The notes: a model not told the origin generated them from the letters alone. Numbered from the stretch's first letter, positions 46,178 to 55,725 are shown. The stretch: DNA of 64,000 nt from an uncultured Cellulophaga sp. (GCA_947496695.1 CANMEI010000012.1:37188-101187), one strand, 5' to 3'. Numbers and translations: made by a program.

Positions 46178-47524
46178 TTACTCTTCAAGCATACCTAATA
46201 TCATGTGTTCAACTTGCGCACTATCCCACTTATCTTCAATATTTTTAATTTGCATTACTTCTTTCATTATAGCTTCTTGCGCATCTCCTAAAGCCAAAGC
46301 TTCTGCATAAGGGCGATCAGAAAAAGTTACACGAGAATATACCGGAATCCATTTATCTGGATGTAAACTAGCAAAGTGCTTTTCAATTTTTTTCTGTAAT
46401 AAAAACTTAGGGTCAGCAGTTTTTGTACTCATTTCTATAAAATTTCGGTAACTCAATGTTGCAATGGCATCTGTATTTTGCTTACGCTCTTTTTCATAGG
46501 CCTCAAAAATTGCATGCCAATCATCCCCATACTGCTTTATGATATTGTTTAAGGCAAAAATATCTTCAAAACCAGCATTCATACCTTGTCCGTAAAAAGG
46601 AACCACTGCATGCGCTGAATCACCCACTAAAGCCACTTTATCCCAATAAGTCCAAGGAAAACATTTCATAGTAACCATTGCACTTGTTGGATTCTTAAAA
46701 AAATCCTCGGTTAGGTTTTCTATCTCTGGCATTATATTAGGAAAATACTTTACAAAAAACTCTTTAGCCTCTTCTTTAGTTGTTATTTTTTCAAAAGATA
46801 CCTCACCTTCAAAAGGCATAAACAGTGTACAGGTGAAACTACCGTCTAAATTTGGCATTGCTATTAACATAAACTTTCCGCGCGGCCAAATATGAAAAGA
46901 ATGCTTATCTAATTTGTGTGAACCATCATCATTAGGTGCAATAGATAGTTCCTTATAGCCAACATCAATAAAATCTTGCGAATAATCAAAACGGCTTCTA
47001 CGTTGCATTTTGTGACGCACTCTTGAAAAAGCTCCATCACAACCAAAAATAAGATCGTAATTATACTCTTGCCACTCCCCTTTTTCAGTTTCTCCTGTAA
47101 ATAATTTAGCGTCTGGTAAATCTACATCCCATACTTTTTCATTAAAGCGAAATTCTACACCTTCCGCCTCAGCCAAATCGATCATTTTTTTATTTAGAAC
47201 TCCTCTTGAAATAGACCAAATTGCTTCTCCTTCTTTACCGTATTTTTGATAATACTCTTCTTGCCCTACTAAATGCATGGCACGTTTATCTAATGGGATG
47301 GCTATTTTTTTAATCTCTTCTTCAATACCAACTTCATTCAGTGCGTTCCAACCTCTATTACTCATTGCTAAGTTAATAGAACGACCTGAAAATTTTATCC
47401 CTCTAATATCTGGTCTTCTGTCAAAAACAGTAATTTCATGTCCAAATCTCTTAAGATATATTGCTAATAATGACCCTACTAATCCTGATCCTATTATTGC
47501 AATTTTTTTTGGAGTGTGTTTCAT
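46178..47524 (-). CDS. kmo: Kynurenine 3-monooxygenase
   Basis: FAD enzyme that hydroxylates L-kynurenine with NADPH and oxygen. 448 aa. The FAD-binding GxGxxG is in IAIIGSGLVGSLLAIYL near residue 10. The second FAD motif is in VALVGDSAHAVVPFYGQGMN near 297. GRSINLAMSNRGWNAL near 47 is characteristic of KMO. With kynureninase at 49021-50295 it would convert kynurenine into 3-hydroxyanthranilate for quinolinate and NAD. The gene is alone, with clpP upstream separated by a terminator. Confidence 0.94.
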   Translation of the reverse strand: MKHTPKKIAIIGSGLVGSLLAIYLKRFGHEITVFDRRPDIRGIKFSGRSINLAMSNRGWNALNEVGIEEEIKKIAIPLDKRAMHLVGQEEYYQKYGKEGEAIWSISRGVLNKKMIDLAEAEGVEFRFNEKVWDVDLPDAKLFTGETEKGEWQEYNYDLIFGCDGAFSRVRHKMQRRSRFDYSQDFIDVGYKELSIAPNDDGSHKLDKHSFHIWPRGKFMLIAMPNLDGSFTCTLFMPFEGEVSFEKITTKEEAKEFFVKYFPNIMPEIENLTEDFFKNPTSAMVTMKCFPWTYWDKVALVGDSAHAVVPFYGQGMNAGFEDIFALNNIIKQYGDDWHAIFEAYEKERKQNTDAIATLSYRNFIEMSTKTADPKFLLQKKIEKHFASLHPDKWIPVYSRVTFSDRPYAEALALGDAQEAIMKEVMQIKNIEDKWDSAQVEHMILGMLEE

Positions 47525-47572
47525 ATAATCCTTATTCGGGAAAAAAGCATTATTATTAAAGATACAAAAACT

Positions 47573-47610
47573 AAAAAAATCCTTCGTTTATGATGACAAA
47601 GGATTTTTTT
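47573..47610. terminator. Terminator after clpP
   Basis: Arms AAAAAAATCCTT and AAGGATTTTTTT with a 14-base loop. It ends the minus-strand clpP transcript 35 bases past its stop, upstream of kmo. Confidence 0.75.
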
Positions 47611-47644
47611 AAAGTATCAAAAGCATTGTTGCCTTTTCTTATTC

Positions 47645-48193
47645 TTATTCTAAAATACCATCAACAATACCATATGCCACAGATTCTTCTGCACCCATCC
47701 AGTAATCACGATCAAAGTCTTTCATAACTCTGTCATAATCTTGCCCACAGTTATCTGCTAATATTCTCGCACTTAACTCTTTGGTCTTGATAATTTCTTT
47801 TGCTTGAATTTCAATATTTGAAGCCTGACCTCTTGCTCCTCCACTTGGCTGATGAATCATCACCTGCGCATGTGGCTGAATAAAACGTCGTCCTTTTTTA
47901 CCTACAGATAATAAAATAGACCCCATAGATGCTGCCAATCCAGTACAAATTGTTGAAACAGGGCTTTTTAGTGATTTTATAGTGTCATACATAGCGAAAC
48001 CAGAAGTTACATAACCACCCGGACTGTTAATGTATAATTGTATTTCTTTATCGTTTTGCATATCTAAGTACAACAAACGATCAATAACATGCTTTGCAGA
48101 ATCATCATCAACCATTCCCCAAAGGAAGACCTTACGCTCTTCTAACATTTTTTCGTCTATAGCCTCTTGTATTTTTCCTTTTTTTGAACTCAT
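47645..48193 (-). CDS. clpP: ATP-dependent Clp protease proteolytic subunit
   Basis: 182 aa serine protease of the ClpP family. The catalytic Ser is in CTGLAASMGSILLSVG near residue 88, and His in VMIHQPSGGARGQA near 113. The Asp lies in the MKDFDRDYWMG segment near 163. The start (MSSKKGKIQEAIDEKMLEER) is longer than that of many ClpPs. Flavobacteria usually carry two clpP genes, and this one is not next to clpX or tig, so it may be the second copy. A minus-strand -7 element TAATTTTG lies at 48223-48216. Confidence 0.9.
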   Translation of the reverse strand: MSSKKGKIQEAIDEKMLEERKVFLWGMVDDDSAKHVIDRLLYLDMQNDKEIQLYINSPGGYVTSGFAMYDTIKSLKSPVSTICTGLAASMGSILLSVGKKGRRFIQPHAQVMIHQPSGGARGQASNIEIQAKEIIKTKELSARILADNCGQDYDRVMKDFDRDYWMGAEESVAYGIVDGILE

Positions 48194-48308
48194 TTTTATA
48201 TTTCTTATTGATTATCAAAATTAATCAAATTATCGCTAATTATTATACTCTAATTCCTACTGATTTTAATTATATGGTTTCAAAAGCTATTATCTTTGTT
48301 ACAAATTG

Positions 48309-48984
48309 ATGAAAATGAAAAAATCTATTGGTATCATACTGTTTATCACTACTCTTTTAATGAGTTGTAAAACTGATAAAAAAGAAACTAAAATATCTAC
48401 TCCAGAGCTAAATATTTTAGAAAAAATAGCAACAGCAAATGGTTATAAAAACTGGAAAAATGTAACTGAAATTGAATTTACTTTTAATGTAGATAGAGAT
48501 ACCACTCATTTTGAACGTAGCTGGATTTGGAATACCAAAACTAACGATGTAACAGTAAAAAATGATAAAGAAGCAACAACTTATAATCGTGGTGCTTTAG
48601 ATAGTATAACATCAAAAATCAATGCTAAATTTATTAACGACAAATTCTGGCTACTTACCCCCTTTTCAATTAAAATGGGATGCTAAAAACTTTACGTATA
48701 CACACTCAGAAAATGCAACTGCACCTATTAGCAAAAAGTCAATGCAAAAACTTACCATTGTTTATGGTAACGAAGGTGGTTACACGCCTGGTGACGCTTA
48801 TGACTTATACTTTGCTGATGATTATATGCTTAAGGAATGGATTTTTAGAAAAGGAAATCAAAAAGAACCTTCTATGGCTACTACTTGGGAAGATTATGCC
48901 GAAATTAACGGACTTAAACTTGCTCAAACACATAAAAATAATGAAGGATTTAAATTATATTTTACAAACTTAGAAGTGAAGTAA
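48309..48984 (+). pseudogene. Frameshifted lipoprotein gene
   Basis: Frame one (48309-48686) starts with a lipoprotein signal (KKSIGIILFITTLLMSC) and then KISTPELNILEKIATANGYK. It ends early after a run of five C at 48658-48662. Removing one C joins it to the second frame (PFQLKWDAKNFTYT...), which continues to 48984. The joined product is 224 aa and reads as one smooth protein (DKFWLLTPFQLKWDAKNF). The name of the family is not known to me; it looks like a secreted outer-membrane-linked protein of unknown function. A -7 element TATCTTTG is at 48291-48298. Confidence 0.8.
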
Positions 48985-49020
48985 AAATTACCTCTCTTCT
49001 AAGTTTAAATATATTTTATT

Positions 49021-50295
49021 TTATAGTTTACTTTGAATCCCTTTTTTTAGTAATTGCCCAAATTGATACATATCTTCATAAGAACAATAAAAAGGTGCTG
49101 GTGCTAATCTAATTACATTTGGCTCTCTCCAATCTGTAATTACACCATTTTTCATTAAATAATCAAATAATGACTTTCCTTGTCCATGTAAAAAGACCGA
49201 CAATTGACAACCTCTATTTTCTCTAGGAGTAATAATTTCAAAAGTACCATCTACCTCTTTATCTATTTCTTGCAGAATATATTCTAAATAAGAAACTATT
49301 TTATCGCGTTTTTCTATTAAAGCCGGCATACCAACCTCTTCAAACATAGTAAGTGACGCTAAATAAGGCGCCAATGATAATACTGGCGGATTGCTCAAAT
49401 GCCAAGCATCAGCAGTTTCAATAGGCTCAAACTCTGGTTTCATTAAAAAACGAGTTGCTTTTTTTGTTCCCCACCAACCTTCAAACCTTGGAATATCACT
49501 TTTATTTAAGTGTTTTTCATTTACATAAATACCTGAAGCATTTCCAGGGCCACTATTCATATATTTATAACTACACCAAGCAGCAAAATCTACATTCCAT
49601 TCATTCAACTTTAACTCAATATTCCCCACTCCATGGGCTAAATCCCAACCTACAAATGCACCAACACTATGCCCTGCTTCTGTAATAGTATTCATATCAA
49701 AAACCTGACCTGAATAATAATTAACTCCACCTATAATTACTAATGCAAGCTCATCACCTACTTCATTTATTTTAGCGACAATATCTTCAGTTCTCCAATA
49801 ATTTTCACCTTCACGTTTTTTAACTTCAACAATAGCATCATCAGCATTTAAACCATGAAAACGCACTTGACTTTGTATTAAATATTGATCGGAAGGAAAA
49901 GCTTTTTCTTCACAAATAATTTTATAGCGTTTTGTTGTTGGTCTGTAAAATGAAACCATTAACAAATGTAAATTTACAGTAAGCGTATTCATTACGGAAA
50001 CCTCTTCCGTTTTTGCTCCAACTACTTTAGCTAAAGGTGCCGCTAAACGTTCGTGATAATCCCACCATGGTTTTTTTGAGTAAAAATGTCCTTCTACAGC
50101 TAAATTTGCCCAGTCTATCATTACCTCATCAACAAATTCTTTTGTTCGTTTAGGTTGTAAACCTAAAGAGTTTCCTGTAAAATAAATTACCTGTTTACCA
50201 TCTACTTTTGGAAAATGGAATTGTGCTCTATAATCTTTTAAAGGATCTTGTTCATCTAATTGTTGAGCAAAGGCTAAAGTATTTTTAAACTGCAT
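49021..50295 (-). CDS. kynU: Kynureninase
   Basis: PLP enzyme that cleaves kynurenine or 3-hydroxykynurenine to (3-hydroxy)anthranilate and alanine. 424 aa, fold type I. YFTGNSLGLQPKRTKEFVDE near residue 38 is the standard opening. The PLP Lys is in AAWCSYKYMNSGPGNASGIY near residue 243. GCQLSVFLHG near 365 and NVIRLAPAPFYCSYED near 395 fit the C-terminal domain. Together with kmo it makes a partial kynurenine route. No tryptophan dioxygenase or formamidase is in the window. A terminator is not obvious. Confidence 0.95.
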   Translation of the reverse strand: MQFKNTLAFAQQLDEQDPLKDYRAQFHFPKVDGKQVIYFTGNSLGLQPKRTKEFVDEVMIDWANLAVEGHFYSKKPWWDYHERLAAPLAKVVGAKTEEVSVMNTLTVNLHLLMVSFYRPTTKRYKIICEEKAFPSDQYLIQSQVRFHGLNADDAIVEVKKREGENYWRTEDIVAKINEVGDELALVIIGGVNYYSGQVFDMNTITEAGHSVGAFVGWDLAHGVGNIELKLNEWNVDFAAWCSYKYMNSGPGNASGIYVNEKHLNKSDIPRFEGWWGTKKATRFLMKPEFEPIETADAWHLSNPPVLSLAPYLASLTMFEEVGMPALIEKRDKIVSYLEYILQEIDKEVDGTFEIITPRENRGCQLSVFLHGQGKSLFDYLMKNGVITDWREPNVIRLAPAPFYCSYEDMYQFGQLLKKGIQSKL

Positions 50296-50379
50296 GTAAA
50301 AGCTTTTTTCTCAAAATTACGATTTCAAAACGAATTTTTATAGCTTCTTATTTAAACCTATTTTTACAAAAAGAAAAAA

Positions 50380-51021
50380 ATGCATTTTTTATCTCCTTTA
50401 CTTGAAAATTATATTGCAGATCATTCTGAAAATGAACCAAAAGTTTTGCAAGAACTTACACGAGAAACTCACTTAAAGGTAATTCAACCTAGAATGATTA
50501 CTGGTCATTTTCAAGGGCGTGCATTAAGCTTACTTTCTAAAATAATAAACCCGAAACATATTTTAGAAATTGGCACTTACACAGGCTACTCTGCCATTTG
50601 CCTAGCTGAAGGCTTACAAAAAAACGGAACACTACACACTATTGATGTGAATGAAGAGCTTGTAGCTATGCAACGTCGCTATTTTGACAAAAGTGGCTTT
50701 GGCTCACAAATAATTCAACATACGGGTGATGCTTTAAAAATTATTCCAGATTTAAAAGAAACTTTTGATTTAGTTTTTATTGATGCTGAAAAAGCGAGTT
50801 ATGATTTTTATTTTGAAGTAGCTTTAAAAAAGATGAAACCCGGTAGTGTTATTCTTTCTGATAACGTATTATGGTCTGGCAAAGTTGTAGAGCCTTTAAA
50901 TCCAAAAGATAAAGCTACAAAAGTACTTTTAGATTACAATAAAAAACTAAAAGAAGACCCACGAGTAGAAACTGTTTTATTACCTATTAGAGATGGCTTG
51001 ACTTTGAGTCGCGTGCTATAA
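50380..51021 (+). CDS. SAM-dependent O-methyltransferase
   Basis: 213 aa of the cation-dependent caffeoyl-CoA type (Methyltransf_3). ILEIGTYTGYSAICLAEGL near residue 66 is the SAM-binding loop. LHTIDVNEELVAMQRR near 87 is the second motif. DLVFIDAEKASYDFYFE near 128 and VILSDNVLWSGKVVEP near 158 hold the metal ligands. Bacterial members methylate small catechol-type compounds. The exact substrate is not known. Its last 35 bases overlap the 3' end of the convergent PAP2 gene. Confidence 0.9.
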   Translation: MHFLSPLLENYIADHSENEPKVLQELTRETHLKVIQPRMITGHFQGRALSLLSKIINPKHILEIGTYTGYSAICLAEGLQKNGTLHTIDVNEELVAMQRRYFDKSGFGSQIIQHTGDALKIIPDLKETFDLVFIDAEKASYDFYFEVALKKMKPGSVILSDNVLWSGKVVEPLNPKDKATKVLLDYNKKLKEDPRVETVLLPIRDGLTLSRVL

Positions 51022-51559
51022 ACTTATTATAAAAACCTTTAAATAAATCTGCAGATAAAACACCTAACAACGCTCCCATCATTAAATCTAAAGGGTAATG
51101 TACCCCTACATAAATACGACTTAGTGATAAGAATATTGGCCAGATATACAAAACCCAAATCCATTTAAATTTTTGTTTTAAAAATAAAACGGTAAGTGTT
51201 GCTAATGAAAAAGAAAAGGAAGCGTGACCTGAAACAAAACTAAACTCTGGCGATGTTTTAATTACTCTAATAAGTTTATTTAAAGTAGGATCGGCACTTG
51301 GTCGCAAACGACCTATCCACTCTTTGCTAAGCATTGTAACCACTAATACAAACAACAACATTAAAACTACAGTTGTAAGTTTTAGGAAAGCTTCTTTATA
51401 ATTTTGCTTGTAGAAAAATAAAAAGATAATAAAAATATAGAGTGGCACCCATGTAGAAAGGTTGGTTGCAAAACTCCAAAAATAGTCATACTCTTCAATA
51501 CCAAGACTGTTAAGATAGATAAACGTTTCTCTGTCCCAAGTCAATAATTTTTCTATCAT
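50987..51559 (-). CDS. PAP2-family membrane phosphatase
   Basis: 190 aa with about five or six membrane helices. All three phosphatase motifs are present: KEWIGRLRP near residue 84, SGHASFSFS near 114 (catalytic His) and SRIYVGVHYPLD near 151. Such enzymes dephosphorylate undecaprenyl diphosphate, phosphatidic acid or lipid A. The exact substrate is not clear. Its ATG overlaps the tatA stop by one base (TAATG), so the two are translated together. Confidence 0.92.
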   Translation of the reverse strand: MIEKLLTWDRETFIYLNSLGIEEYDYFWSFATNLSTWVPLYIFIIFLFFYKQNYKEAFLKLTTVVLMLLFVLVVTMLSKEWIGRLRPSADPTLNKLIRVIKTSPEFSFVSGHASFSFSLATLTVLFLKQKFKWIWVLYIWPIFLSLSRIYVGVHYPLDLMMGALLGVLSADLFKGFYNKFIARDSKSSHL

Positions 51560-51840
51560 TATTTTCTTTTGATAGCACCTGTAACCTCGTTTACGTTTTC
51601 TTTAACCTTGTCTATTTCTTTTTTTATATCTGTAGCAAAATCAGTATTAATTCCTTGTTTTTCTGCACTTTTTTGAATTTCATGCTTTATATCTTCAGTT
51701 GCGTCTTTTAATTGACGCATACCTTTACCTAAACCCTTGGCAATACCCGGAATTTTATCAGCACCAAATACCATCACCACTATAAACATGATGAAAAATA
51801 TTTCTGCTCCACTAATAAATAAAAAATGTGTCGTTAGCAT
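51559..51840 (-). CDS. tatA: Twin-arginine translocase subunit TatA/E
   Basis: 93 aa. An N-terminal membrane helix (AEIFFIMFIVVMVFG) is followed by the hinge and a clear amphipathic helix (ADKIPGIAKGLGKGMRQLKDA), then a charged tail. This is the TatA/E layout. The Tat system exports folded proteins. TatC is not in the window. The pore subunit shares a mRNA with a PAP2 phosphatase. A promoter fits upstream. Confidence 0.93.
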   Translation of the reverse strand: MLTTHFLFISGAEIFFIMFIVVMVFGADKIPGIAKGLGKGMRQLKDATEDIKHEIQKSAEKQGINTDFATDIKKEIDKVKENVNEVTGAIKRK

Positions 51841-51844
51841 ACTA

Positions 51845-51873
51845 CAAATATAATCAGAACTTTTTCAGTGCAA
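51845..51873 (-). promoter_or_regulatory. Putative promoter of tatA-PAP2
   Basis: On the minus strand, TTG at 51873-51871 and TATATTTG at 51852-51845, 18 bases apart. The -7 element is only 5 bases upstream of the ATG, so the leader would be extremely short. Confidence 0.45.
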
Positions 51874-51922
51874 TAAAAAATATTAAAAACATATATAATT
51901 ACAACAGAGTTTTAACAAAAAA

Positions 51923-51959
51923 GAAACTCTATTTTCTAATGATTAGAAAATAGAGTTTC
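51923..51959 (-). terminator. Terminator after the M1 peptidase gene
   Basis: 18-bp perfect arms GAAACTCTATTTTCTAAT and complement around a central G. On the minus strand it is followed by six T. It lies 21 bases past the stop. Confidence 0.85.
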
Positions 51960-51980
51960 AAATTATAACTAAATGAATAG

Positions 51981-54287
51981 TTAATTTTTTATTTGTTCTT
52001 TAAAACTGTCAAAATCAGATTTCTCTTCTTTTGCTGGCCATGAATTATTTGTTGTATCAATATCAGCAGTTTCTAACTTAGGATCAACAACAACATTTGT
52101 TAATTCTTTTTGTAATGAAAGTATTTTAGAAACTTCTTTATCATTCTTTCTCCATATTTCAGCTGGGTAAGTAACTAACTCTTTAGTGCCGTCAGCATAT
52201 GAATACTCAACAATAAGTGGCATCGGAATACCACCTGGCTTATTAAAAGTAACTTCATAAAAATATTTAGGCTCTTTAACTGCGGCTCTTTCTTCAGCAG
52301 TCATATTATCCATCATAAATGTTTTTAATGGTTGTGATACTTCTGAACCTGCTTTACCAACTAATGATGCATCGTAATCTTCTGAACCTTCTTCAGCTAA
52401 ATAAACTAAAGGTGGCAAATCATTAATATCTCTATTTACAGATGCTGCATATTCTTTCATTTTTGCAGTTGGCTTATCTGTTACTACATATTTTTTAACA
52501 CCTTTAATACCTATATCAACATAGTTTGTCGTGTAAAACCAACCTCTCCAATACCAATCTAAATCAACAGCAGACGCATCTTCCATTGTTCTAAAAAAGT
52601 CTTCTGGTGTAGGGTGCTTAAACATCCAACGGTGTGAGTAAGTTTTAAATGCATGATCAAATAGCTCTCTACCCATTACAGTTTCACGCAAAATATTTAA
52701 TGCTGTAGCTGGTTTACCATAAGCATTATTACCTAATTGAAATACATTTTCTGGGTTAGACATAATTGGCGCAATAAAATCTTGATCACCACTCATGTAC
52801 GACACAATTTTTGAAGGTTCTCCTCTACGAGAAGGATACTTATCATTTGGTGCTATAGCCTCTGGAAATGCTTCTCCAAATTCTTGCTCTGCCATATATT
52901 GCATAAAAGTATCTAAACCTTCATCCATCCAACCCCATTGGCGTTCATCAGAATTTACAATCATTGGGAAGAAATTATGCCCAACCTCATGAATAATTAC
53001 ACTTATCATCCCATATTTTACACGATCTGAATATGTACCATCTTTTTCTGGTCTACCATAATTCCAGCAAATCATTGGATACTCCATACCTTGTCTTTTA
53101 GCATGTACTGATATTGCTTTAGGATAAGGGTAATCAAATGTATGAGACGAGTATGATTTTAAAGTATGTGCTACTGCTTTAGTAGAATATTCTTCCCAAA
53201 GTGGATTTCCTTCTTTTGGATACATAGAAACTGCCATAACAGTTCTTGATCCAAATTTAACCGCTTGCATGTCCCAAATAAATTTACGAGATGTAGCAAA
53301 ACCAAAATCACGTACATTTTCTGCTTTTAATTTCCAAGTTTTCGTTTTTTCAGCAAACCCCTTTTCTGCCGCTTCAGCTTCTTCTTGTGTTACAATAACA
53401 ACTGGCTTGTTAAATGATTTTCTTGCCGCTTCATAACGACTCATCATTTCTTTTGAAAATACCTCTTTTCTATTTTGTAAAACACCTGTACCGTCTAATA
53501 TATGATCTGCAGGTACTGTAATATTTACTTCATAATCTCCAAATGATAATGCAAACTCTCCACTACCCCAAAATTGGTGATTTTGCCATCCTTCAACATC
53601 ACTATAAACTGCCATACGAGGGAAAAACTGTGCTATTACATATGCACGGTTACCGTCTTCAGGAAAGTATTCATAACCTGATCTTGCTCTATTAATTGTA
53701 TGATCAGGAATATTATAATCCCATTTTACAGAAAAAGAAATTTCATCACCACTTTTTAAATCTTGTGGTAAATCAACACGCATCATTGTATGGTTTATAG
53801 TATATGGTAATGCATTGCCTTTACTATCTTTTACATACGCGATATTAAAACCACCATCAAAAGGCTCACTTAAATAATCTTTAGCGAAAGACTCTAAAGT
53901 ATTAGCCATAGGTACACTTTTACCATCTCTTAAAGGTGATCTAGAATCTTTTTTTCTAACATTTTGATCTAACTGTAACCATAAAAACTCTAAATCGTCA
54001 GGTGAGTTATTTTTATAAGTTACCGTTTCAACACCGTAAATTTTAGCATTTTTATCATCTAAAGTGATATCCATTTTATAATCTGCCTGCTGTTGGTAGT
54101 ATGCCGGCCCTGGCGCACCTGATGCAGACCTGTATGAATTAGGAGTTGAAAACTCTTCATACATTTGTTTAAATTTACTTTCGTTGCCATGTGGCGCTTT
54201 TAGCTCTGTGGTCTTTTCATCTTGCGCATTAAGTGATGTTGCAAAAACAAACAAAAGTGCCACAAAATAATACTTGATTTTGTACAT
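51981..54287 (-). CDS. Secreted M1-family metallopeptidase
   Basis: 768 aa zinc aminopeptidase of the M1 family. A signal peptide (YYFVALLFVFATSLNAQ) is at the N-terminus. The zinc motif is in VIIHEVGHNFFPMIVNSDE near residue 432 (HEXXH, with third ligand Glu in WGWMDEGLDTFMQ near 457). The usual GAMEN substrate motif appears as the variant GMEYPMICW near 395. Residues 80-290 are the N-terminal beta domain and the rest is helical. It probably degrades peptides in the periplasm or outside. It is followed by a terminator; the DUF6702 gene lies upstream on the same strand. Confidence 0.9.
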   Translation of the reverse strand: MYKIKYYFVALLFVFATSLNAQDEKTTELKAPHGNESKFKQMYEEFSTPNSYRSASGAPGPAYYQQQADYKMDITLDDKNAKIYGVETVTYKNNSPDDLEFLWLQLDQNVRKKDSRSPLRDGKSVPMANTLESFAKDYLSEPFDGGFNIAYVKDSKGNALPYTINHTMMRVDLPQDLKSGDEISFSVKWDYNIPDHTINRARSGYEYFPEDGNRAYVIAQFFPRMAVYSDVEGWQNHQFWGSGEFALSFGDYEVNITVPADHILDGTGVLQNRKEVFSKEMMSRYEAARKSFNKPVVIVTQEEAEAAEKGFAEKTKTWKLKAENVRDFGFATSRKFIWDMQAVKFGSRTVMAVSMYPKEGNPLWEEYSTKAVAHTLKSYSSHTFDYPYPKAISVHAKRQGMEYPMICWNYGRPEKDGTYSDRVKYGMISVIIHEVGHNFFPMIVNSDERQWGWMDEGLDTFMQYMAEQEFGEAFPEAIAPNDKYPSRRGEPSKIVSYMSGDQDFIAPIMSNPENVFQLGNNAYGKPATALNILRETVMGRELFDHAFKTYSHRWMFKHPTPEDFFRTMEDASAVDLDWYWRGWFYTTNYVDIGIKGVKKYVVTDKPTAKMKEYAASVNRDINDLPPLVYLAEEGSEDYDASLVGKAGSEVSQPLKTFMMDNMTAEERAAVKEPKYFYEVTFNKPGGIPMPLIVEYSYADGTKELVTYPAEIWRKNDKEVSKILSLQKELTNVVVDPKLETADIDTTNNSWPAKEEKSDFDSFKEQIKN

Positions 54288-54351
54288 GTTTTAGTTTAAT
54301 TTATTAGTCTTTTGAAAATTATAATTTTTTTAAGAAACTATTAACCTATTG

Positions 54352-54861
54352 TTAAAAATTTAACAATCCTTTATTATTTGAGCGTGTTAATACGTAACTT
54401 TTCTTATCATTAGTAAGTTTAAAATGAACAACATTCTTTTGATCATCAAACATATCAAATAAAATATCGTTAGTTACTTCTATAGTTTTTACGGTTGGCA
54501 AATTAACATTTGGCACCTCTATATAGCAAATAACAATATCATTATCATACTTTTTACCTATAAACTTTATTGGAACTTTTATACCATTAATTGCAATACT
54601 AAATTTAGTATTCAAGTATTTTTCAATATACGTTGTAGTGTTTGATGATTCTTTGTCTGTTGCTATATTTAAATCTATATCATAGCGTTCCTCTAGGGTT
54701 CGTTCTAAATCATCAATAAAAATACGAGATGTAATTTGTAATGCTTTATCTTTTTCTGAATATGCTATACTGGTAACACTTACATAAAACTTATGTACTC
54801 CCGTAAATGCTACTAGAGGTAAAAGTAGCAACAACATACTTTTTTTAAAAAAATTCATCAC
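54352..54861 (-). CDS. DUF6702-family secreted protein
   Basis: 169 aa. An N-terminal hydrophobic signal (MLLLLLPLVAFTGVHKFYVS) is followed by a compact beta-rich domain (VTSIAYSEKDKALQITSRIF; IDDLERTLEERYDID) characteristic of a Bacteroidota family given the name DUF6702. It occurs commonly just upstream of an M1 peptidase, as here (64-base gap). The function is not known; coupling to peptidase export or folding is a guess. A second Met is next to the first, so the start could be 54858. Confidence 0.8.
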   Translation of the reverse strand: MMNFFKKSMLLLLLPLVAFTGVHKFYVSVTSIAYSEKDKALQITSRIFIDDLERTLEERYDIDLNIATDKESSNTTTYIEKYLNTKFSIAINGIKVPIKFIGKKYDNDIVICYIEVPNVNLPTVKTIEVTNDILFDMFDDQKNVVHFKLTNDKKSYVLTRSNNKGLLNF

Positions 54862-54906
54862 CTTAATATGCTTTTTTACACCTACAACAATTAGTGCATT
54901 ATGTAA

Positions 54907-55725
54907 TTATTGTTTTAAAAAATCTGAAGCCTTTACAAGTTTAGCTTCTGGCTCTGGTATGTTATTATGCTTCCGATATAGTTTGCTTTTATGCAACATA
55001 AACTCCCAGATTTTAATTTTATCATGCGTATCTACAATAGCCTGAAAGCGAGTATCTACTTCACAGTAATACATAAAATCATCAATTTTTTCAGGTTCAA
55101 TATTCATTTCTTTCTTAAAAGATTCTTCTGAATAAAAACCAAGAACACGTTCAGTACGTGCGTATTTTTTTTCTTTATTAATTAACGTACGTAAACTTTT
55201 ACTTCGCCCAGATAACATGTTTATAAAAGCTGTTGGAGAAAACATATTACCTCCTGCTGTAGACTGAAAATAAGCTCGCTCAGATTTTGATTTTTTTTTG
55301 ACATATGCATTAGGCAAACCTAAAGTTCCTGATGTAACTACGGTTCTACTATGCATATCACGTGTTAAATCACCAGACAAATTATAAGGCCTCATCACTA
55401 TTTCGTCTAACTCATTAACAGCCTCTTCTAAAGTTATAAAAAGACTTTTACTTTTTAAGATTTCACCGGTTACAATAATTACTTTTTTCTCATACTGAAT
55501 TGATGAAAAAACAATAGTATCATACAAGCTAGCCGCTATTTTAAAATAACCTTCAGCATCTGTAATAGATGCTTTATCTGTAGAAATATTTAATACATGT
55601 GTTGCTTCAACATCACCATCAGCACTAGAAACCTGACCTTTTACTTCTTTTGAAAAAAATTCTTGAGCTCCTACATTAACAATACTTAGTAATAAACAAA
55701 AAAGAACTATTTTATTTTTTATCAT
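54907..55725 (-). CDS. Carboxypeptidase-like regulatory-domain protein A
   Basis: 272 aa. A signal peptide (MIKNKIVLFCLLLSIVNVGAQ) is followed by a CarboxypepD_reg-like beta-sandwich at about residues 28-105 (VKGQVSSADGDVEATHVLNI; ASITDAEGYFKIAAS), as found at the N-terminus of TonB-dependent receptors. Here no barrel follows, only an alpha-rich region to the end. The gene overlaps the similar gene 55712-56467 by 14 bases. The two share a layout (VNELDEIVM matched by VTELEEVVV) and look like a duplicate pair. Confidence 0.8.
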   Translation of the reverse strand: MIKNKIVLFCLLLSIVNVGAQEFFSKEVKGQVSSADGDVEATHVLNISTDKASITDAEGYFKIAASLYDTIVFSSIQYEKKVIIVTGEILKSKSLFITLEEAVNELDEIVMRPYNLSGDLTRDMHSRTVVTSGTLGLPNAYVKKKSKSERAYFQSTAGGNMFSPTAFINMLSGRSKSLRTLINKEKKYARTERVLGFYSEESFKKEMNIEPEKIDDFMYYCEVDTRFQAIVDTHDKIKIWEFMLHKSKLYRKHNNIPEPEAKLVKASDFLKQ

